Source: Bettongia penicillata ogilbyi (Eukaryota > Chordata > Mammalia > Diprotodontia > Potoroidae). Taken from it: a stretch of DNA of 64,000 nucleotides. Position 1 is the stretch's first letter. Every line of letters starts with the position of its first letter. A program made the translations under genes and the position numbers. Of the stretch, positions 12,848-25,185 are shown piece by piece. The stretch covers positions 2,721,020-2,785,019 of the forward strand of contig JAJHZJ010000335.1 in assembly GCA_023548195.1 (NCBI GenBank), written 5' to 3'. The notes beneath the pieces were generated by a model. The model saw only the letters and a program-made list of their open reading frames with translations. It had not been told where the DNA came from and did not search any database.

Positions 12848-13300
12848 AAGAAATTATGGCATGAATAGTTTCAAAGAAAATTGGAAGAATTTTTGTTAAT
12901 TGATGTAGAGTGAAGTTAACTGAAACAAGAAAAAAATGTATACAATCATAAAATGTACATATTTCAGAGGGAAGAAAAACTCTGAAAATACTTTAGGATT
13001 CGGAAAAGTGCAATAATAAAACATGACTCCAGAAGTCTGTCATAAGAATATCATAAGAAAGCATGCCATAAGGATGAAACATGCTACATGCCAGAGAAGT
13101 CATGAACTTAAAGTTCTAAAGAGAGAGTCACACATTTTTGGACATGGATAAGTGGGGAATTTGTTTTTATGGGTAATACGTATTCATGGAGAGCTTTATT
13201 TATTTGCTAGTTTATTCACCAGGCTAATTATTTATTTGTTTATTTGTTCAATGTGGTGGATTGTAGGAGTGACACATTAAAATTGTAGGTAAAATTAAAT
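12848..13300 (+). mobile_element. Old L1 3' end, right part
   Basis: This continues the L1 interrupted at 10776. The order AGAGTGAAGTTAACTGAAAC, then a GTACAC-like block, an ACATGCCAGAGAAGTCATGA stretch and TTTTTGGACATGGATAAGTG followed by GGGGAATTTGTTTTTATGG is that of the L1 ORF2 terminus and 3'UTR. HAL1-B begins directly after it. Confidence 0.6.
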
Positions 13301-14157
13301 AGTTTAGGGGGGCGGAGCCAAGATGGCGGAGTAGAAGGACACACGTTTACGAGCTCCGAAACCAAAGCCCATAGAATTAATGTAAAAAGAGTCCCTCATA
13401 ACTTCTGGGTGAATACAAGGTGTGCAGAAGCAGAGTGGAAGAGATTTCCGTTCCAGGGAGCCCTGAAGATCCGTCCCCAGGGTCCAGCGAGCCCTGGAAA
13501 GTAAACCCGCCCCCCAGCGCTACCCTGGCCGGGGCCCCAGAGAATCTGATCCGAGCAGGCTTCAGAGACCGAAGCTCCGGCAGCCGGAAAAGTCCCTCCG
13601 CCCACAGAAGCTACAGGTCAGTGAGAAAGAAGGCCAGGCTGAAGGAGAGGGGAAGCGGGGCGTCTCCGTGACTCGGGCCCCCTCGGGAGGAAGCGGCAGC
13701 AGCAGAGACGGGGGCAGGAAGCAGCGGAGGCAGAGGTGTGGGCGGCGGCTGGGGCGGCAGCGGCCCGAGACTCAGGAATCCCCCAACAGCAGGCAGGATT
13801 TCATTACGGAAGATTCCCGCATAAAACCGGATGGAGCTGAGCCTGGGAGATGGCCCTGCCCCCACCCCGCTCTGTTACTGAAGGCTTCTGCTTAAAGCCC
13901 CCAAGGGAGCAGGATTTGGGAGGCGGGCCCCCCACCCCACCTCCACCCGCTCCATTCCTGAAAGTCTCTGCATAAAGCCCCCGAGGGATCAGAGTCTCAG
14001 AGGCAGCCCTGGCCCCACCCCAGCACCTGAACAAAAGCTCACTAATTGACAGTCGGCAGGAGGAAAGCCCATTTAAATCTCAGAGGCCAAGCAATAGCTG
14101 GGCGGATCCAGGCGGGGGTGGAAAGGAATCTCAGAAGTCAAGTAACTGGCTGGGAAA

Positions 14158-15261
14158 ATGCCTAGAAAAGGAAAGAAAAATAAGACTTTAGAGAGTTTTT
14201 TCCAACAAATGCAAATGATCCCGACCTTCGGATCTGACGAAGATGAGGATGTATTCTTGCCATCAGGGAACGACGTGGAGGGCGGGGCCTCAGTACCCCA
14301 CACACCCCAGGGGGGTCGGTGGGTGGGCTCAGGCCATGGAAGAGCTCAAAAAGGATTTTGAAAAGCAAGTTAGACAGGTGGAGGAAAAACTGGGAAGAGA
14401 AATGTCAGAGATGCAACAAAAGTATGAAAAACAGGTCAATACCTTGGTAAAGGAGACCCAAAAAAATGCTGAGGAAATCAACACCTTGAAAAATAGGTTC
14501 ACCCAATTGGCAAAGGAGGTTCAAAAAGCCAATGAGGGGAAGAATGCTTTCAAAAGCAGAATGAGCCAAATGGAAAAAGAGGCTCAAAAGCTCACTGAAT
14601 TTAATAGTTCTCTCAAAATTAGAATGGAACAGATGGAGTCTAATGACTTTATGAGAAACCAAGAAATCACCAAACAAAACCAAAAGAACAAAAAAATGGA
14701 AGAGAATGTGAAATATCTCATGGGAAAAACAACTGACCTGGAAAATAGATCAAGGAGAGACAACTTAAAAATTATGGGACTACCTGAAAGTCATGATCAA
14801 AAAAAGAGCCTAGACATCATCTTGCATGAAATATCAAGGAAAACTGCCCTGACATTCTAGAACCAGAGGGCAAAATAAGTATTGAAAGAATCCATCGATC
14901 ACCACCTGAAAGAGATCCAAAAAGAGAAACTCCTAGGAACATTGTGGCCAAATTCCAGAACTCCCAGCTCAAGGAAAAAATCTTACAAGCAGCTAGAAAG
15001 AAACAATTCCAGTACTGTGGAAATACAATCAGGATAACCCAAGATCTAGCAGCTTCTACATTAAGGGATCGAAGGGCGTGGAATAGGATATTCCAGAAGG
15101 CAAAGGAACTAGGACTCAAACCAAGAATCACCTACCCAGCTAAACTGAGTATAATACTTCAAGGGAAAATATGGTCTTTCAATGAAACAGAGGACTTTCA
15201 ATCATTCTTGATGAAAAGACCAGAGCTGAAAAGAAAATTTGACTTTCAAACACAAGAATGA
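14158..15261 (+). pseudogene. HAL1/L1 ORF1p, frameshifted
   Basis: L1 ORF1p is an RNA-binding trimeric chaperone. Here ATG 14158 opens MPRKGKKNKTLESFF; a shift occurs near 14310 and a long frame (to 14860) carries a heptad-rich coiled coil (EELKKDFEKQVRQVEEKLG onward), then the RRM signature NLKIMGLPESHDQKK. A one-base deletion near 14850 (HEIS) moves the reading to a third frame with the C-terminal domain, FQNSQLKEKILQAARKKQF and KPRITYPAKLS, ending TGA at 15259-15261. Two frameshifts make it non-coding. The order of domains is exactly that of L1 ORF1p, so identification is firm. Confidence 0.85.
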
Positions 15262-15391
15262 GAAGAAGCATGAAAAAGGAAACAGCAAAGAGAAGTCTTA
15301 AGGGACTTACCATTAGTGAACTGTTTACATTCCTACATGGAAAGACAATATTTGTAACTCTTAAAACTTTTCAGTATCTGGGTAGTTGGTG

Positions 15392-15450
15392 GGACCACAC
15401 ATACACATGTACACGCATGCACACACATACACACATGCACACACATACAG
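15392..15450. repeat. CA-rich simple repeat in HAL1-B
   Basis: ACACAT/ACACGC units, visible directly, at the junction of the ORF1 linker and the 3' region. Confidence 0.85.
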
Positions 15451-16261
15451 AGATAGAGAGCACAGATTGAACTGAATAGGATGGGACCATACCTTAAAAG
15501 AAACTAGGGTAAATGGTGAGAGAGAAATGTAGGGGGAGGGAAAGGGAAGGGGGTAACTATATGTCATTTAAGAGGCAGGTAGGAGTTTTTCTTAGTGGAG
15601 GGAAAAAGAGGAGAGCTGAGAAAAAAAAAAACAAGAAGTTTACTCTCATCACATTTGACTAAACGAAGGAGTGAAATGCACACTCATTTTGGTATGAAAA
15701 CCTATCTTACAGTATAAAAAAGTGGGGGAGAAAGAGATATTGCAAGGGGGGGATGATGGAAGGGAGGGCAAAGGGAGGAGGGAGCAATTTGAAGTCAACA
15801 CTTGGGGAGGGACAGGATCAAAAGACAGAAGAGAAACAATGAGGGGCAGGTTAGGAGGGATGGTAATCCAGTTAGTCTTACACAACACGACCATCAGGGA
15901 GGTCATTGGCAAAACTACACAGATATGGCCTATATTGAATTGCCTGCTGTCCCAAAGGGAATGGGTGGGGAGGGAGGGATGAGGAGAATTTGGAACTCAA
16001 AGTTTTAGGAACAACTGTTTAGTATTGTTGTTGCAACTAGGAAAGAAGACATACAGTTAAGGAGGAATAGAAAGTCATCTGGCCCTACAGGAGAAAAGAG
16101 AAGATGGAGACAAGAGAAGGGAGAGATGACAGAAGAGAGGGCAGATTGGAGATAGGGAAAATTAGATTGCTTGGGGTATTGGGGTGGGGGGAGGGGATAA
16201 AAGGGGAGAAAATTTGGAACCCAAAAATTTGTGAAAATGAATGTAAAAAAATTAAATAACT

Positions 16262-17640
16262 TTCTCAGTAACTTATTGGTATAGTTTTTCCCACACACAT
16301 ATATCTTTTCACCATCTACTCCTTCCACTCTTCTGTAAAATAAAGTTATTGGTGCCATCAGTCAGGTAAATCCCAACTCTTAAAAGTTATTAAAAATTTT
16401 AACTTCCATCTGTGATTTTTTTCTTCCTCTCATTCTAATTTATTGTTCAATTTTTAGTATGGTTTACCAACATTTCTATACAGCCACTCTACTGCCTTGA
16501 CTTCCGTGAAATTATCTTTCTTTGTGCTTTTCAGACATTCTTGCTCTGCATTCCTGTAACATCGTTCTCTTTTGCTTGCTGTGTGCGTATTGTAAAAACG
16601 CTCTATCCAGGGCATTCTTATCCCCTCTCTCTAAAAAGTCACATGATGATTTCATCAGTACCCAGGAGTTTAATTATCATCTTAAGATGACTATTCCCAA
16701 ATATGTATAACCAAGTTTAATCTCTTTTGAACTTCAATCTTGCATTAGCAAATTCCAACTGTACATCTCTAAAAGGGAGCATTATAGGCATTTCTAATTC
16801 AATATACTAAATTTGGAATTCATATTTTTCTTTACCTACCCTAATTGAAATTTCTGTTTTGCTAAAGTCAGCCCCACACCTCTGGTACTAGAGATTAAGG
16901 TCTTTGGAATCATTTTTTGCTCCTTCTTGTTCCTCAGCAGTACTGTCAGCTTAGTTGTTAAGCTATTACGTCTGAATCCACAGTATCTCTTTTACTTTTC
17001 TTCTATTCTTTCATTTTTACCTCATGTAACCAAATTCAGACCTTCATCACTTACTGTGGGTGTAACCTTCTAATTAATCTATGCTTCTTGTATCTTCAGT
17101 TTCCACTCCATCTTCACATACCTACAAGATAATATTCTTACATCACACACAATCATGCCATCTTTTACTCAAAAATTTTAGGAGCAACAGATTACTGATA
17201 TAGAAAAATATAGCACAAAAATCAATTATAATGACAAAACCCAATTATTCTCTTCGATATTTAAACATATCCTTACTATGTTTCCAACATTCTTTATTAG
17301 ACTTATTAAGCATTATTATCCTTAAGATACTTGCCCTTCTGATTTAAACAACAACAACGAAAAACCACCACATACTAGTTGTTTCCTGTAAATGACCTTT
17401 CATAACTATATTTCATACATTTGGCCAAGAGGACCCATATGTTGGGAATGCATTCCCTTCTCATATCTTCCTTCATCAATGTAATTCTAATGAGATTTAT
17501 ATTAATGAAAGGCCTTTCCTACCAGGCCTCACCTGGAGCCCATTTAGGGGAGCTTTATTAGGGGAGGCTTTTATAGGAGCTCCTGCACCTTTTGTTAATA
17601 GGGCACTGGGTCACAAGGATCATGCTTCCCTGCTCTGAAA
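16262..17640. other. Intergenic DNA with weak L2-like relic
   Basis: No gene was recognised. About 17030-17200 (CAGACCTTCATCACTTACTG, then TCTAATTAATCTATGCTTCT and CCACTCCATCTTCACA) has the word order of an L2 3' segment, heavily diverged. Confidence 0.4.
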
Positions 17641-17641
17641 A

Positions 17642-17642
<1 letters not shown>

Positions 17643-17724
<82 letters not shown>

Positions 17725-17850
17725 CGTGTGTGTGTGTGTGTACGTATATATACGTATATATATGTATATATGTATACACATACATACATGTATACATATA
17801 CATATATACGCATACACATAAATACATACATATATACACACATGCACTCT
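17643..17850. repeat. Compound TA/TG/TATG microsatellite
   Basis: About 32 uninterrupted TA units (17643-17706) are followed by a TG run with one GC step (17707-17740) and imperfect TATA/CATA units to 17850. The apparent protein frames on both strands here are repeat translations only. Confidence 0.97.
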
Positions 17851-18156
17851 GAAGTTTTGCTTTGGGAACTTGAAAGAAGTTTCCTATGCCAGGTAAGACT
17901 CTGGGTCTCTGAGTAGCTGTGCCCCACCCTGCACCACCTCTCTTTGAAAACTCAAATGTTGGTACTACTCTATCTGGTAACTATGTATGTATGTAATGGT
18001 CATATGTTTAGATCAGTCAGTTGATCTGTGATGTATTTATTGTTTATTGTCAGACAATTAGAAGCCAGATCTGTTGGTCTTGGTCTTCATTTCTCTGCTT
18101 GAATTTTCTCTGTTGATAAATGTAATTAAAGTAGATTGATGACCCCTGAACGGTTG

Positions 18157-18157
<1 letters not shown>

Positions 18158-18192
<35 letters not shown>

Positions 18193-18470
18193 AAAGCAGA
18201 TCTAAGAACCTGTGTGATAGAGACTCTCCTGTATATGCTGGGGTGCTTACTGCTGCAATAAAATATCTAGCTTCCTTCAAATCAAAGGCCAAATACTTCT
18301 TCTTGTAGGTCATGACAGATCTTTCATCCTTCAGTTTTTGGTGATCTTTCTCTCTAGAAATGTCTTCTCATTTCTTTGCATTTTTGTATGTATTTTGCAT
18401 TTACTAATCTTTTAATTGGTTGTCTTCCAAACAGAATATGCACTGTTTTGAATTTCTAAGTATATTTGTA
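18158..18470 (-). pseudogene. Possible poly(A)-tailed retrocopy of unknown origin
   Basis: A 31-base T-run (18158-18188) reads as poly(A) on the minus strand. It is preceded on that strand by about 280 bases with an open stretch, MTYKKKYLAFDLKEARYFIA onward, up to CTTTTCTTAAA. Neither the protein nor a LINE 3' end is recognised. It could be a truncated processed transcript or an old LINE tail. The body's outer limit is arbitrary. Confidence 0.3.
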
Positions 18471-18869
18471 GAGCTTCCTCAAATTCTTCTTGTTTATGTC
18501 TGAATCTCAAACATTTGGAAAAGATTGATTCTTCTATTAAATGATGAGTTTCCCTCAGGTGATAAGCGCCAACTATTTTTCATCACTGTTTTCCCAAAGT
18601 ACTTTTAGAAAAATAACTTCTGCTTCATGTACAACAACAAGTTTATACCTAATATTTTTTTTTAATCTGTGGATTTAAAAAAAAATTCTTCACCCTTTCA
18701 AGTTTGCAGTCAAATACCTATCTCTATTATGAGGATGATATGGGACCAGTTTACATTATGTTGGTTAAATATTTTAGAAAATATTCATGTGGCTTCAAGG
18801 GTAGCAATTTTATCCCATCCTGGATCAAATGTAGAAAGAGCTTTTAATCATATACAAGCTAGGCAATAA

Positions 18870-19040
18870 CTCTTCTTGAGTGGAAAGAGCATCGGGCAAA
18901 GAAATAGGAGGCCCTGATTATAGTTTTGGCTTTATCAAGTAGTAGCTATGTATTTTGTAGGCCACTCAACCGCCATGGGTCTAAGCTTCTCCACTTATAC
19001 AACCATGATAGGAAAAATATTTATTTACATTGTATTAAGA
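18870..19040 (+). repeat. Degraded MIR-like SINE
   Basis: It shows GAGTGGAAAGAGCATCGGGC, GGAGGCCCTGATTATAG and CTAAGCTTCTCCACTTATAC in MIR order (box-like head, middle, then the 'tcagtttcctcatctgtaaaa' equivalent). Weak match. Confidence 0.4.
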
Positions 19041-19065
19041 GCTATTTTGATTAAAAATATTCATG

Positions 19066-19705
19066 TAGGGTGGGCCCAAGATGGCAAAGTAACAGCATGC
19101 ACTTTCTAGATTGCTGGCCAAAGCCCAGCCAAATATCTATAAAAAATGGCTCTAAACAAATTCTGGAGGTGAAGAACCCACAGAATGATGGAGTGAAGCA
19201 AATAGCCAGCCCAACATATCCTGGAAAGTTGGCAGAAAACGTCTGTAGAGAGACATTAGGAGTAATGTCTGTAGAGAGACACTGGGAGTAAAGCACAGTC
19301 CAGCATTGACAGGACCTAAGAAGGCGCTGGGGAGATTGGATCTCTCCCACCTGTGGTGGTTTCTAGACTTTTGTTTGCCTTCTCAAAGGGGATGGGTGGG
19401 GAAGGAGGAAGGGAGAGAAGTTGAAACTGAAAATTTTTAAAAACTAATTTTAAAAATTGTTTTTACCTGCAAGTGGGAAATAAGAAATACAGGTAATGGG
19501 GTATAGATATCTATCTTGCACGATAAGAAAATAAAGGAGAAGAGGATAAGGGAAGGGAGAGGTGTGATAGAAGGGAGGGCAGATAGGGGTAAGGGGCAAT
19601 CAGAATACACAGTGCAAGACACTGTGGGGCAGGGGAGAGATGGGGAAAATTTTGGATCTCAAAATCTTGTGGAAATGAATGTTGAAAACTGAAAATAAAT
19701 AAAAG
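19066..19705 (+). mobile_element. HAL1-type element C, internally deleted
   Basis: The 5' end is GGGTGGGCCCAAGATGGCAA. After about 300 bases of 5'UTR it joins directly (near 19370) to the HAL1 3' region, TTTGCCTTCTCAAAGGGGAT, and ends TGTTGAAAACTGAAAATAAA. ORF1 is absent, so this is a deletion derivative retaining both ends. Confidence 0.7.
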
Positions 19706-20259
19706 AAAAGGGAACACACCTTGAGAAAACATACTAGAATTTGACCCTAATGACAAAGTGACTCTGTGAAATTATATTTATAGAAGCACAGCTCAGGTGT
19801 GCTGTGGATAATTTTAAGAGTCTAATTGCATTGCATATCGAACTCGCTATTCAGCAATGAACTAAACATTGTTCAAGTAAGTTAAGCTTATCATTCATAG
19901 CAACATTCTTAAGTAAAACATGTCATCTAATGGATCGTATTGATTTATTTGCTTGTGTGTTTATTAATTTATCTCATATTACTCAGCATATCATATGACA
20001 CATAGCTTATATCATTGAATCCCCAAAGTCAGGGGATCCCAGGGAGAGGTCTACCATAGTCCAATGCATCCCTAAGTGGTAATAGAAAATACCACACCAT
20101 CCACCAGTAGGTGATTGTAAGAACAATCTCCTTAATCATTGTACAGTGTTGGTCATGGCAGGGCCAAGCAGAAAGCCCCAGGCGATCTGAAGCTGTGAAC
20201 ATAATGCAGATTCTCAAACATTTCAACTCAGGATGGGAGTGCAATGGAACAGACAGAGA
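19706..20259. other. Intergenic DNA, nothing recognised
   Basis: No frame or repeat could be assigned before the L1 ORF1 fragment at 20260. Confidence 0.4.
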
Positions 20260-20561
20260 GAAAAGTGCCAAATTTCAGAGCTGTCAACTGAAGGAGAAAA
20301 TACTGCAGGCAGCCAGAAAAAAACATTTCAAATATTGAAGAACTACAGTCAGGATCACACAGGGCCTGGCAGCTTCTACATTAAAAGACTGAAGGGATTG
20401 GAATATGATATTCCATAAGGCAAGGGAGCTGGGACTACAATCAAGGATCAATTACCCAGTTAAGTTGAGCATAGGAGTTCAGGCAAGGAGATGGTCACTC
20501 AATGAAATCAGGGATTTCCAGACCTTCCTGATGAAAAGGCCCTCGTTCAATAGAAAATTTG
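20260..20561 (+). mobile_element. L1/HAL1 ORF1 C-terminal fragment
   Basis: It encodes, across frames, the terminal ORF1p domain: KFQSCQLKEKILQAARKKHF, then ARELGLQSRINYPVKLS and a FLMKRPSFNRKFD end. The fragment stops exactly where the next element's 5' end begins, so either the second element inserted here or the two were joined. Confidence 0.75.
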
Positions 20562-22460
20562 ATCAGGAGGAGCCAAGATGGCAGAGTAGAAAGATTCACA
20601 TATGCTAGCTCTTAACCCAAAGCCCATAAAATACCTGCAAAGAAGAACTCCCCAAAAATTCTGGTAGAAGCAGAAGCCACACAGCAACGGAGTGGAGGAG
20701 ATTTCTGTTCCAGAGAGACCTAAAAAAAATGACATCAAAAGTCTATCACGTGCCAGACCAGAAACAGAGCCCCACCCTACCTCAGCTGCATGGCACTGAG
20801 AGGAGCAGATCCGAGCAGGCTTCAGGGACAGAATCTCCATTGGTCAGGCAGGTTCCTCCACCCACAGGTGCCAAAGGTCAGTGAGAGAAATTTTTTGGCT
20901 TGCCGAGAGGGGAGCAGGGTGTCTCCATAACTCAGGCCCCCTCAGGAGGCAGCAGCAGAAGCAGCAGTGGACAGGGGCTCCCAAAGCAGGCACAAGCTTG
21001 TAATCATTGTTGAAGGTATCTGCATAAACCCCCTGAGGGAACTAAGTTCCTTGTGGCAGCCCTGCCCCCCACCCAAGCAGCTGAACTTAATCTCACACTG
21101 AATAGCAGCCTTGCCCCAACCTGAGTACCTGAATTTAACCTCACACTGAATAGCAGCCCTGCCCCCGCTGAAAACCCTGAGGCTAGGGAGCAGCATTTTA
21201 ATCTCAGCCCCCAAGCAATAGCTGAGTGGATCTGGAGGCAAGGCAGGGGTGGAGAGGAATCTCAGAAGTCAAGTAAATGGCTAGGAAAATGCCCAGAAAA
21301 GGGAAAAAAATAAGACCATAGAAGGTTACTTTCTGGGTGAACAGATATCTCCTCCCATCCTTTCAGATGAGGAAGAACAATGCTTACCATCAGGGAAAGA
21401 CATAGAAGTCAAGGCTTCTGCATCCCAAAAAACAATAATAAATATTCAATGGGTTCAGGCCACGGAAGAGCTTAAAAAGGATTTTGAAAGTCAAGTTAGA
21501 GTGGTGGAGTACAAACTGGGAAGATAAATGAGAGAGATGCAAGGAAAGCATGAAAAGCAGGTCAACACCTTGCTAAAGGAGACCCCAAAAAAGTGCTGAA
21601 GAAAATAGCACCTTGAAAAATAGGCTCACTCAATTGGCAAAAGAGGTTCAAAAAGCCAATAAGAAGAAGCATGCTTTAAAAAGTAGAATTAGCCAAATGG
21701 AAAAGGAGGTTTAAAAGCTCACTGTAGAAAATAACTCTTTAAAGATTAGAATTGAACAGATGGAGGCTAATGACTTTATGAGAAACCAAGAAATTGCAAA
21801 ACAAAATCAAAAGAATGAAAAAATGTAAGATAATGTGAAATATCTCATTGGAAAAGCAACTGACCTGGAAAATGGATCCAGGACAGACAACTTAAAAATT
21901 ATGGGACTACCTGAAAGCCATGATCAAAAAAAGAGCCTAGACATCATCTTTCATCAAATTATCAAGGAAAACTGCCATGATATTCTAGAACCAGAGAGCA
22001 ACATAAATATTCAAGGAATCCACCAATCACCACCTGAAAGAGATCCAAAAAGAGAAACTCCTAGGAACATTGTGGCCAAATTCCAGAATTCCCAGGTCAA
22101 GGAGAAAATATTGCAAGCAGCTAGAAAGAAACAATTCAAGTATTGTGGAAATACAATCAGGATAATAAAGGATATAGCAGCTCCTACGTTAAGGGATCAA
22201 AGGGTGTGGAATATGATATTCTAGAAGTCAAAGGAACTAGGACTAAAACCAAGAATCCCCTACCCAGCAAAACTGAGTATAATACTTCAGGGGAAAACAT
22301 GGTCTTTCAAAGAAACAGAGGACTTTTAAGCATTCTTGATGAAAAGACCAGAGCTGAAAAGAAAATTTTACTTTCAAATACAAGAATGAAAAGAAGCATG
22401 AAAAGGTAAACAGCAAAGAGAAATCATAAGGGACTTACTAAAGTTGAACTGTTTGCCATG
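20562..22460 (+). mobile_element. HAL1/L1-type element E, 3' truncated, with broken ORF1
   Basis: The 5' end is GGAGGAGCCAAGATGGCAGA. A 5'UTR containing two near-identical copies of a CTCACACTGAATAGCAGCC segment (21088-21110, 21139-21165) leads to ORF1 starting MPRKGKK at 21290. ORF1 is broken early, then resumes with a coiled coil and, at 21835-22224, VKYLIGKATDLENGSRTDNL, KIMGLPESHDQKKS and FQNSQVKEKILQAARKKQF. It ends with the RPELKRKF region, then the GTTGAACTGTTTGCC linker, where similarity stops. The 3' region is missing, so HAL1 and L1 cannot be told apart. Confidence 0.75.
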
Positions 22461-23779
22461 GTGGTTATATAAGTATTGTTTGAGGTCTTTCCTGTAGGCA
22501 TTGCAGCAGTTCTGGATGTAATTAAATTTCCCTTAAATTTCCCCAATATGTCTCAGTCTTTCCATGACTTGTGTATTCCTTCTTTTACGGAAGAAGTTTC
22601 CCCATTATGCATCTTTCCAAGGGATGTCTAACAGATTATAGTGGATAGCTATCCGGATTGGGCATGGTATGTGCATATTTTATTGTTTTTATTTCAAAGA
22701 TAAAGTATTACTTAATCTGTATAATTCAATAATACCTTCATAATTAAAATTGTTAAAGAACTCATTAGAATCTAACTCTAACCCTTAAAAGTCATTTACC
22801 CCAGTAGTGAAATGGTCATAAAATGGCTGTCTAATAGACCTTTCAGAGGCATATTATCCAAAAAGCACCAGATTGCAAGAAACAAGTACACTCTAGATCA
22901 CTATGCAATTGAAAATTGTAACTGAAACCTTATTTCATTTTAAAATTGGCAAAAGCGAATAAAGGTTGGAAATGTTTTCCAGGGTTGCAGGAAGTATCAG
23001 TGATGTGATTTAAACATAGGACTGGAACATTGATAGCCAGTTTTCCATTTATTGTATCATGATGCACGTGCTCTTTGTATAAATACATCCACTATGCAAA
23101 GTAAAATATGTATGCATCTAGTGTTTGGTGTTATACTAACTGACCCTGTTGTTCACCAACTTTTTGTAGTTTTTGATTATATTTGTGTTTTTTTGTTATT
23201 GTTGTTGTTGGAATTATTGGGAGTAGCTTATTACATCTGAGATTTAAGTACTAGAAAAAATACTACTTAACAAATCTTTATTACCCAAGGGACTGGCAAA
23301 TACCCTACTATATAATATTAGAGAATTCCCTGAGTAACTCGAAATTTAGTGACTCAATGTCACACAGAGTGTACAGATCAAAGAAAGCACTTGAACCCAT
23401 ATCTTCCTCATTCTGAATCAGGTTTTTCTGCTCACAAAACCATGATGACTCTCACAACATTCTAGATAAAAATATAATCACATATTCCTACTGATTCATG
23501 TTAATATGCACTTAAAACTTGGAACAATGACATGTTCAAGTCAATAGACAAATTATTACTTTTGCTCAGTAGGGAAATAGAATCTCATACAAGCCCTCAC
23601 ATTCAAAATCAATTCTCAACAACATCCTTGATCAATATCAGTTATGGATTACATTTCTTTTCTCCATGGAATTCACAGAGCCATTTATCATGAAAAAATG
23701 CCCCAAGCACAAAAGGAGTAGCTGTTTTCCCAAGGAGTCCACGGTTTCTTTAGAGTAGACTAAGATCCAGGATGGCATC
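22461..23779. other. Intergenic DNA with MIR-like relic
   Basis: Nothing coding was recognised. About 23265-23450 has MIR-like order (AGTGACTCAATGTCACACAG, then CACTTGAACCCATATCTTCC). A TTG-rich run lies near 23188-23215. Confidence 0.4.
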
Positions 23780-24745
23780 TGTGTGAACACATTAACAACT
23801 AGTGGCAAGGGCTGGGTATACATGATTTGGCAGACCATCTTGGTCCCAGACAGCAAAACTTTTAGACCTGGGATAGTGAGGGGAACTGGGCGTCTGAATC
23901 AGTGAAAATTGAGGAACTCTCTGATGACAAGGAATACCAAACCCAGCTATACCTGAAAGAGTGGTGGGAGGTGAGAAGGAAAGAGCACATCACCAGTTGA
24001 GTGTGGAAGTAGAGGGTCAGAATGCCCCTGACTGTGAGGTGAAGGCTGGAAGTTGATTTTTGGTTCCAGATTAGAGGGGAGAACTGAAGATATGAGGCAA
24101 AAAGCATCAAATCTCTGGGGTAGAAATCATTACAAAACTTAAGCTATTACTAAAAAGAAATGAAAAGGCAAAAGGAAAGAATGCAACTATAGAAAGTCAT
24201 TATGAAAGTAGAGAAGACCAGGGTTTATCTTCAACGGAGAATATTGAAGCAATAAAACTCTCTTTTATTACAAAGGGTAACATTAAATGGTCACTTGCCC
24301 AAATATAATTCATAGGAGATGTAAAAAAAAAACTTTAAAAAATTAAATGAGTGAGAAGGAAGAAAAAACTTAAAAAAATAAGTAACCCAAGAAAAATAAG
24401 GAGATCATGGAAAGAGTCAACTAATTAGAAAAGGAGATACAGAATCTTAAGGGAGAAAGTGATGCCTTGAAGGTTAGTATTGGATAAGACAAAGCCAGCA
24501 ACGTGTAAGAGATCAAGAATTAATTAAACAATATATGAAAAATGAAAAAAATAAAATTGAAAGTGAAACATAAGAAAAACAACTGATCTAGAGAAAAGAT
24601 CGAGGAAAATGCATAAAAATAATCAGACTACCTGAAAGCTGGGATTGAATAAAAAAGAATCTTGATACAGTGACATAAGAAATAATTAAAGAAAATTATC
24701 CTGAAGCATTGGAACACGGGTGGGGGAGTAGAAATAGAAAAAAAA
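23780..24745 (+). mobile_element. Old L1 5'UTR plus ORF1 fragment
   Basis: About 24420-24720 reads as a diverged ORF1: a GGAGATACAGAATCTTAAGG coiled-coil segment, a GAAAAACAACTGATCTAGAG block, and ATAATCAGACTACCTGAAAG, which is the RRM signature (I-x-GLPES). It is full of stops. The upstream part resembles L1 5'UTR only loosely. It is older than the HAL1 copies. Confidence 0.6.
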
Positions 24746-25185
24746 AATTAACGAGAGGTAAGGAATCACAATTTTATCAAGTTACCAACTACCTGACCTT
24801 TTCATTTCAAGTATATATTATACAATCTTCTTCTAGCTCTTCATTTTCTACAAAAAGTCTAGGAATTTAAACCTTGATGTATTTCTTTCTTTTTCTCCTA
24901 CCAAACTGTGCTCTTTTTGGAAACATTTGGTGTTTTACATAAGTTTTGTTCCTCTAATGATGTCTCATAATCTACTGAATAAAGCATTTCTTTAATGAAT
25001 GCTGACTCCTATTTGAACATTTGTCTCTTCCTTTCATGGGATTACTTTGTCTCAGGAATAATTTTGTTCATTCATTCTATTAAAATATACAAAATAAAAC
25101 ACTGTTCTGTATACTCTGCAATATCTGTTCACTATTAGAAGATAATAAAATTTGTTTCAATAGTAGTATATTGTATGTAGCATTT

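Larger units (their letters stand above)
13306..16255 (+). mobile_element. HAL1-type (half-L1) element B, fullest copy
   Basis: The 5' end reads GGGGGGCGGAGCCAAGATGG. Positions 13306-14150 form a strongly GC-rich 5'UTR (a likely internal promoter, by analogy with L1). ORF1 follows (14158-15261), then a short linker with ACTGTTTACATTCCTACATG, a CA-rich run at 15392-15450, and an A/G-rich 3' region ending TTGTGAAAATGAATGTAAA. No reverse-transcriptase domain is present. The 3' region differs from that of the L1 copies at 50.6 and 59.4 kb. AAAATTAAATA flanks both ends (13291-13301 and about 16249-16259), a probable target-site duplication. This element would have depended on L1 enzymes for mobility. 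Confidence 0.8.

Noticed and set aside
13396..14034. Cluster of GC-rich open frames on both strands (60-84 codons)
   Set aside because: They lie in the 5'UTR of HAL1-B, overlap each other on both strands and show no domain. The GC content is a property of the LINE promoter region.
14243..14860. A coiled-coil protein gene
   Set aside because: The sequence is L1-type ORF1p (coiled coil plus GLPES RRM box) within HAL1-B, not a host gene.
17558..17927. Several overlapping open frames on both strands
   Set aside because: They translate TA/TG microsatellites (YIYIYI, HTHTHT) and have no other content.
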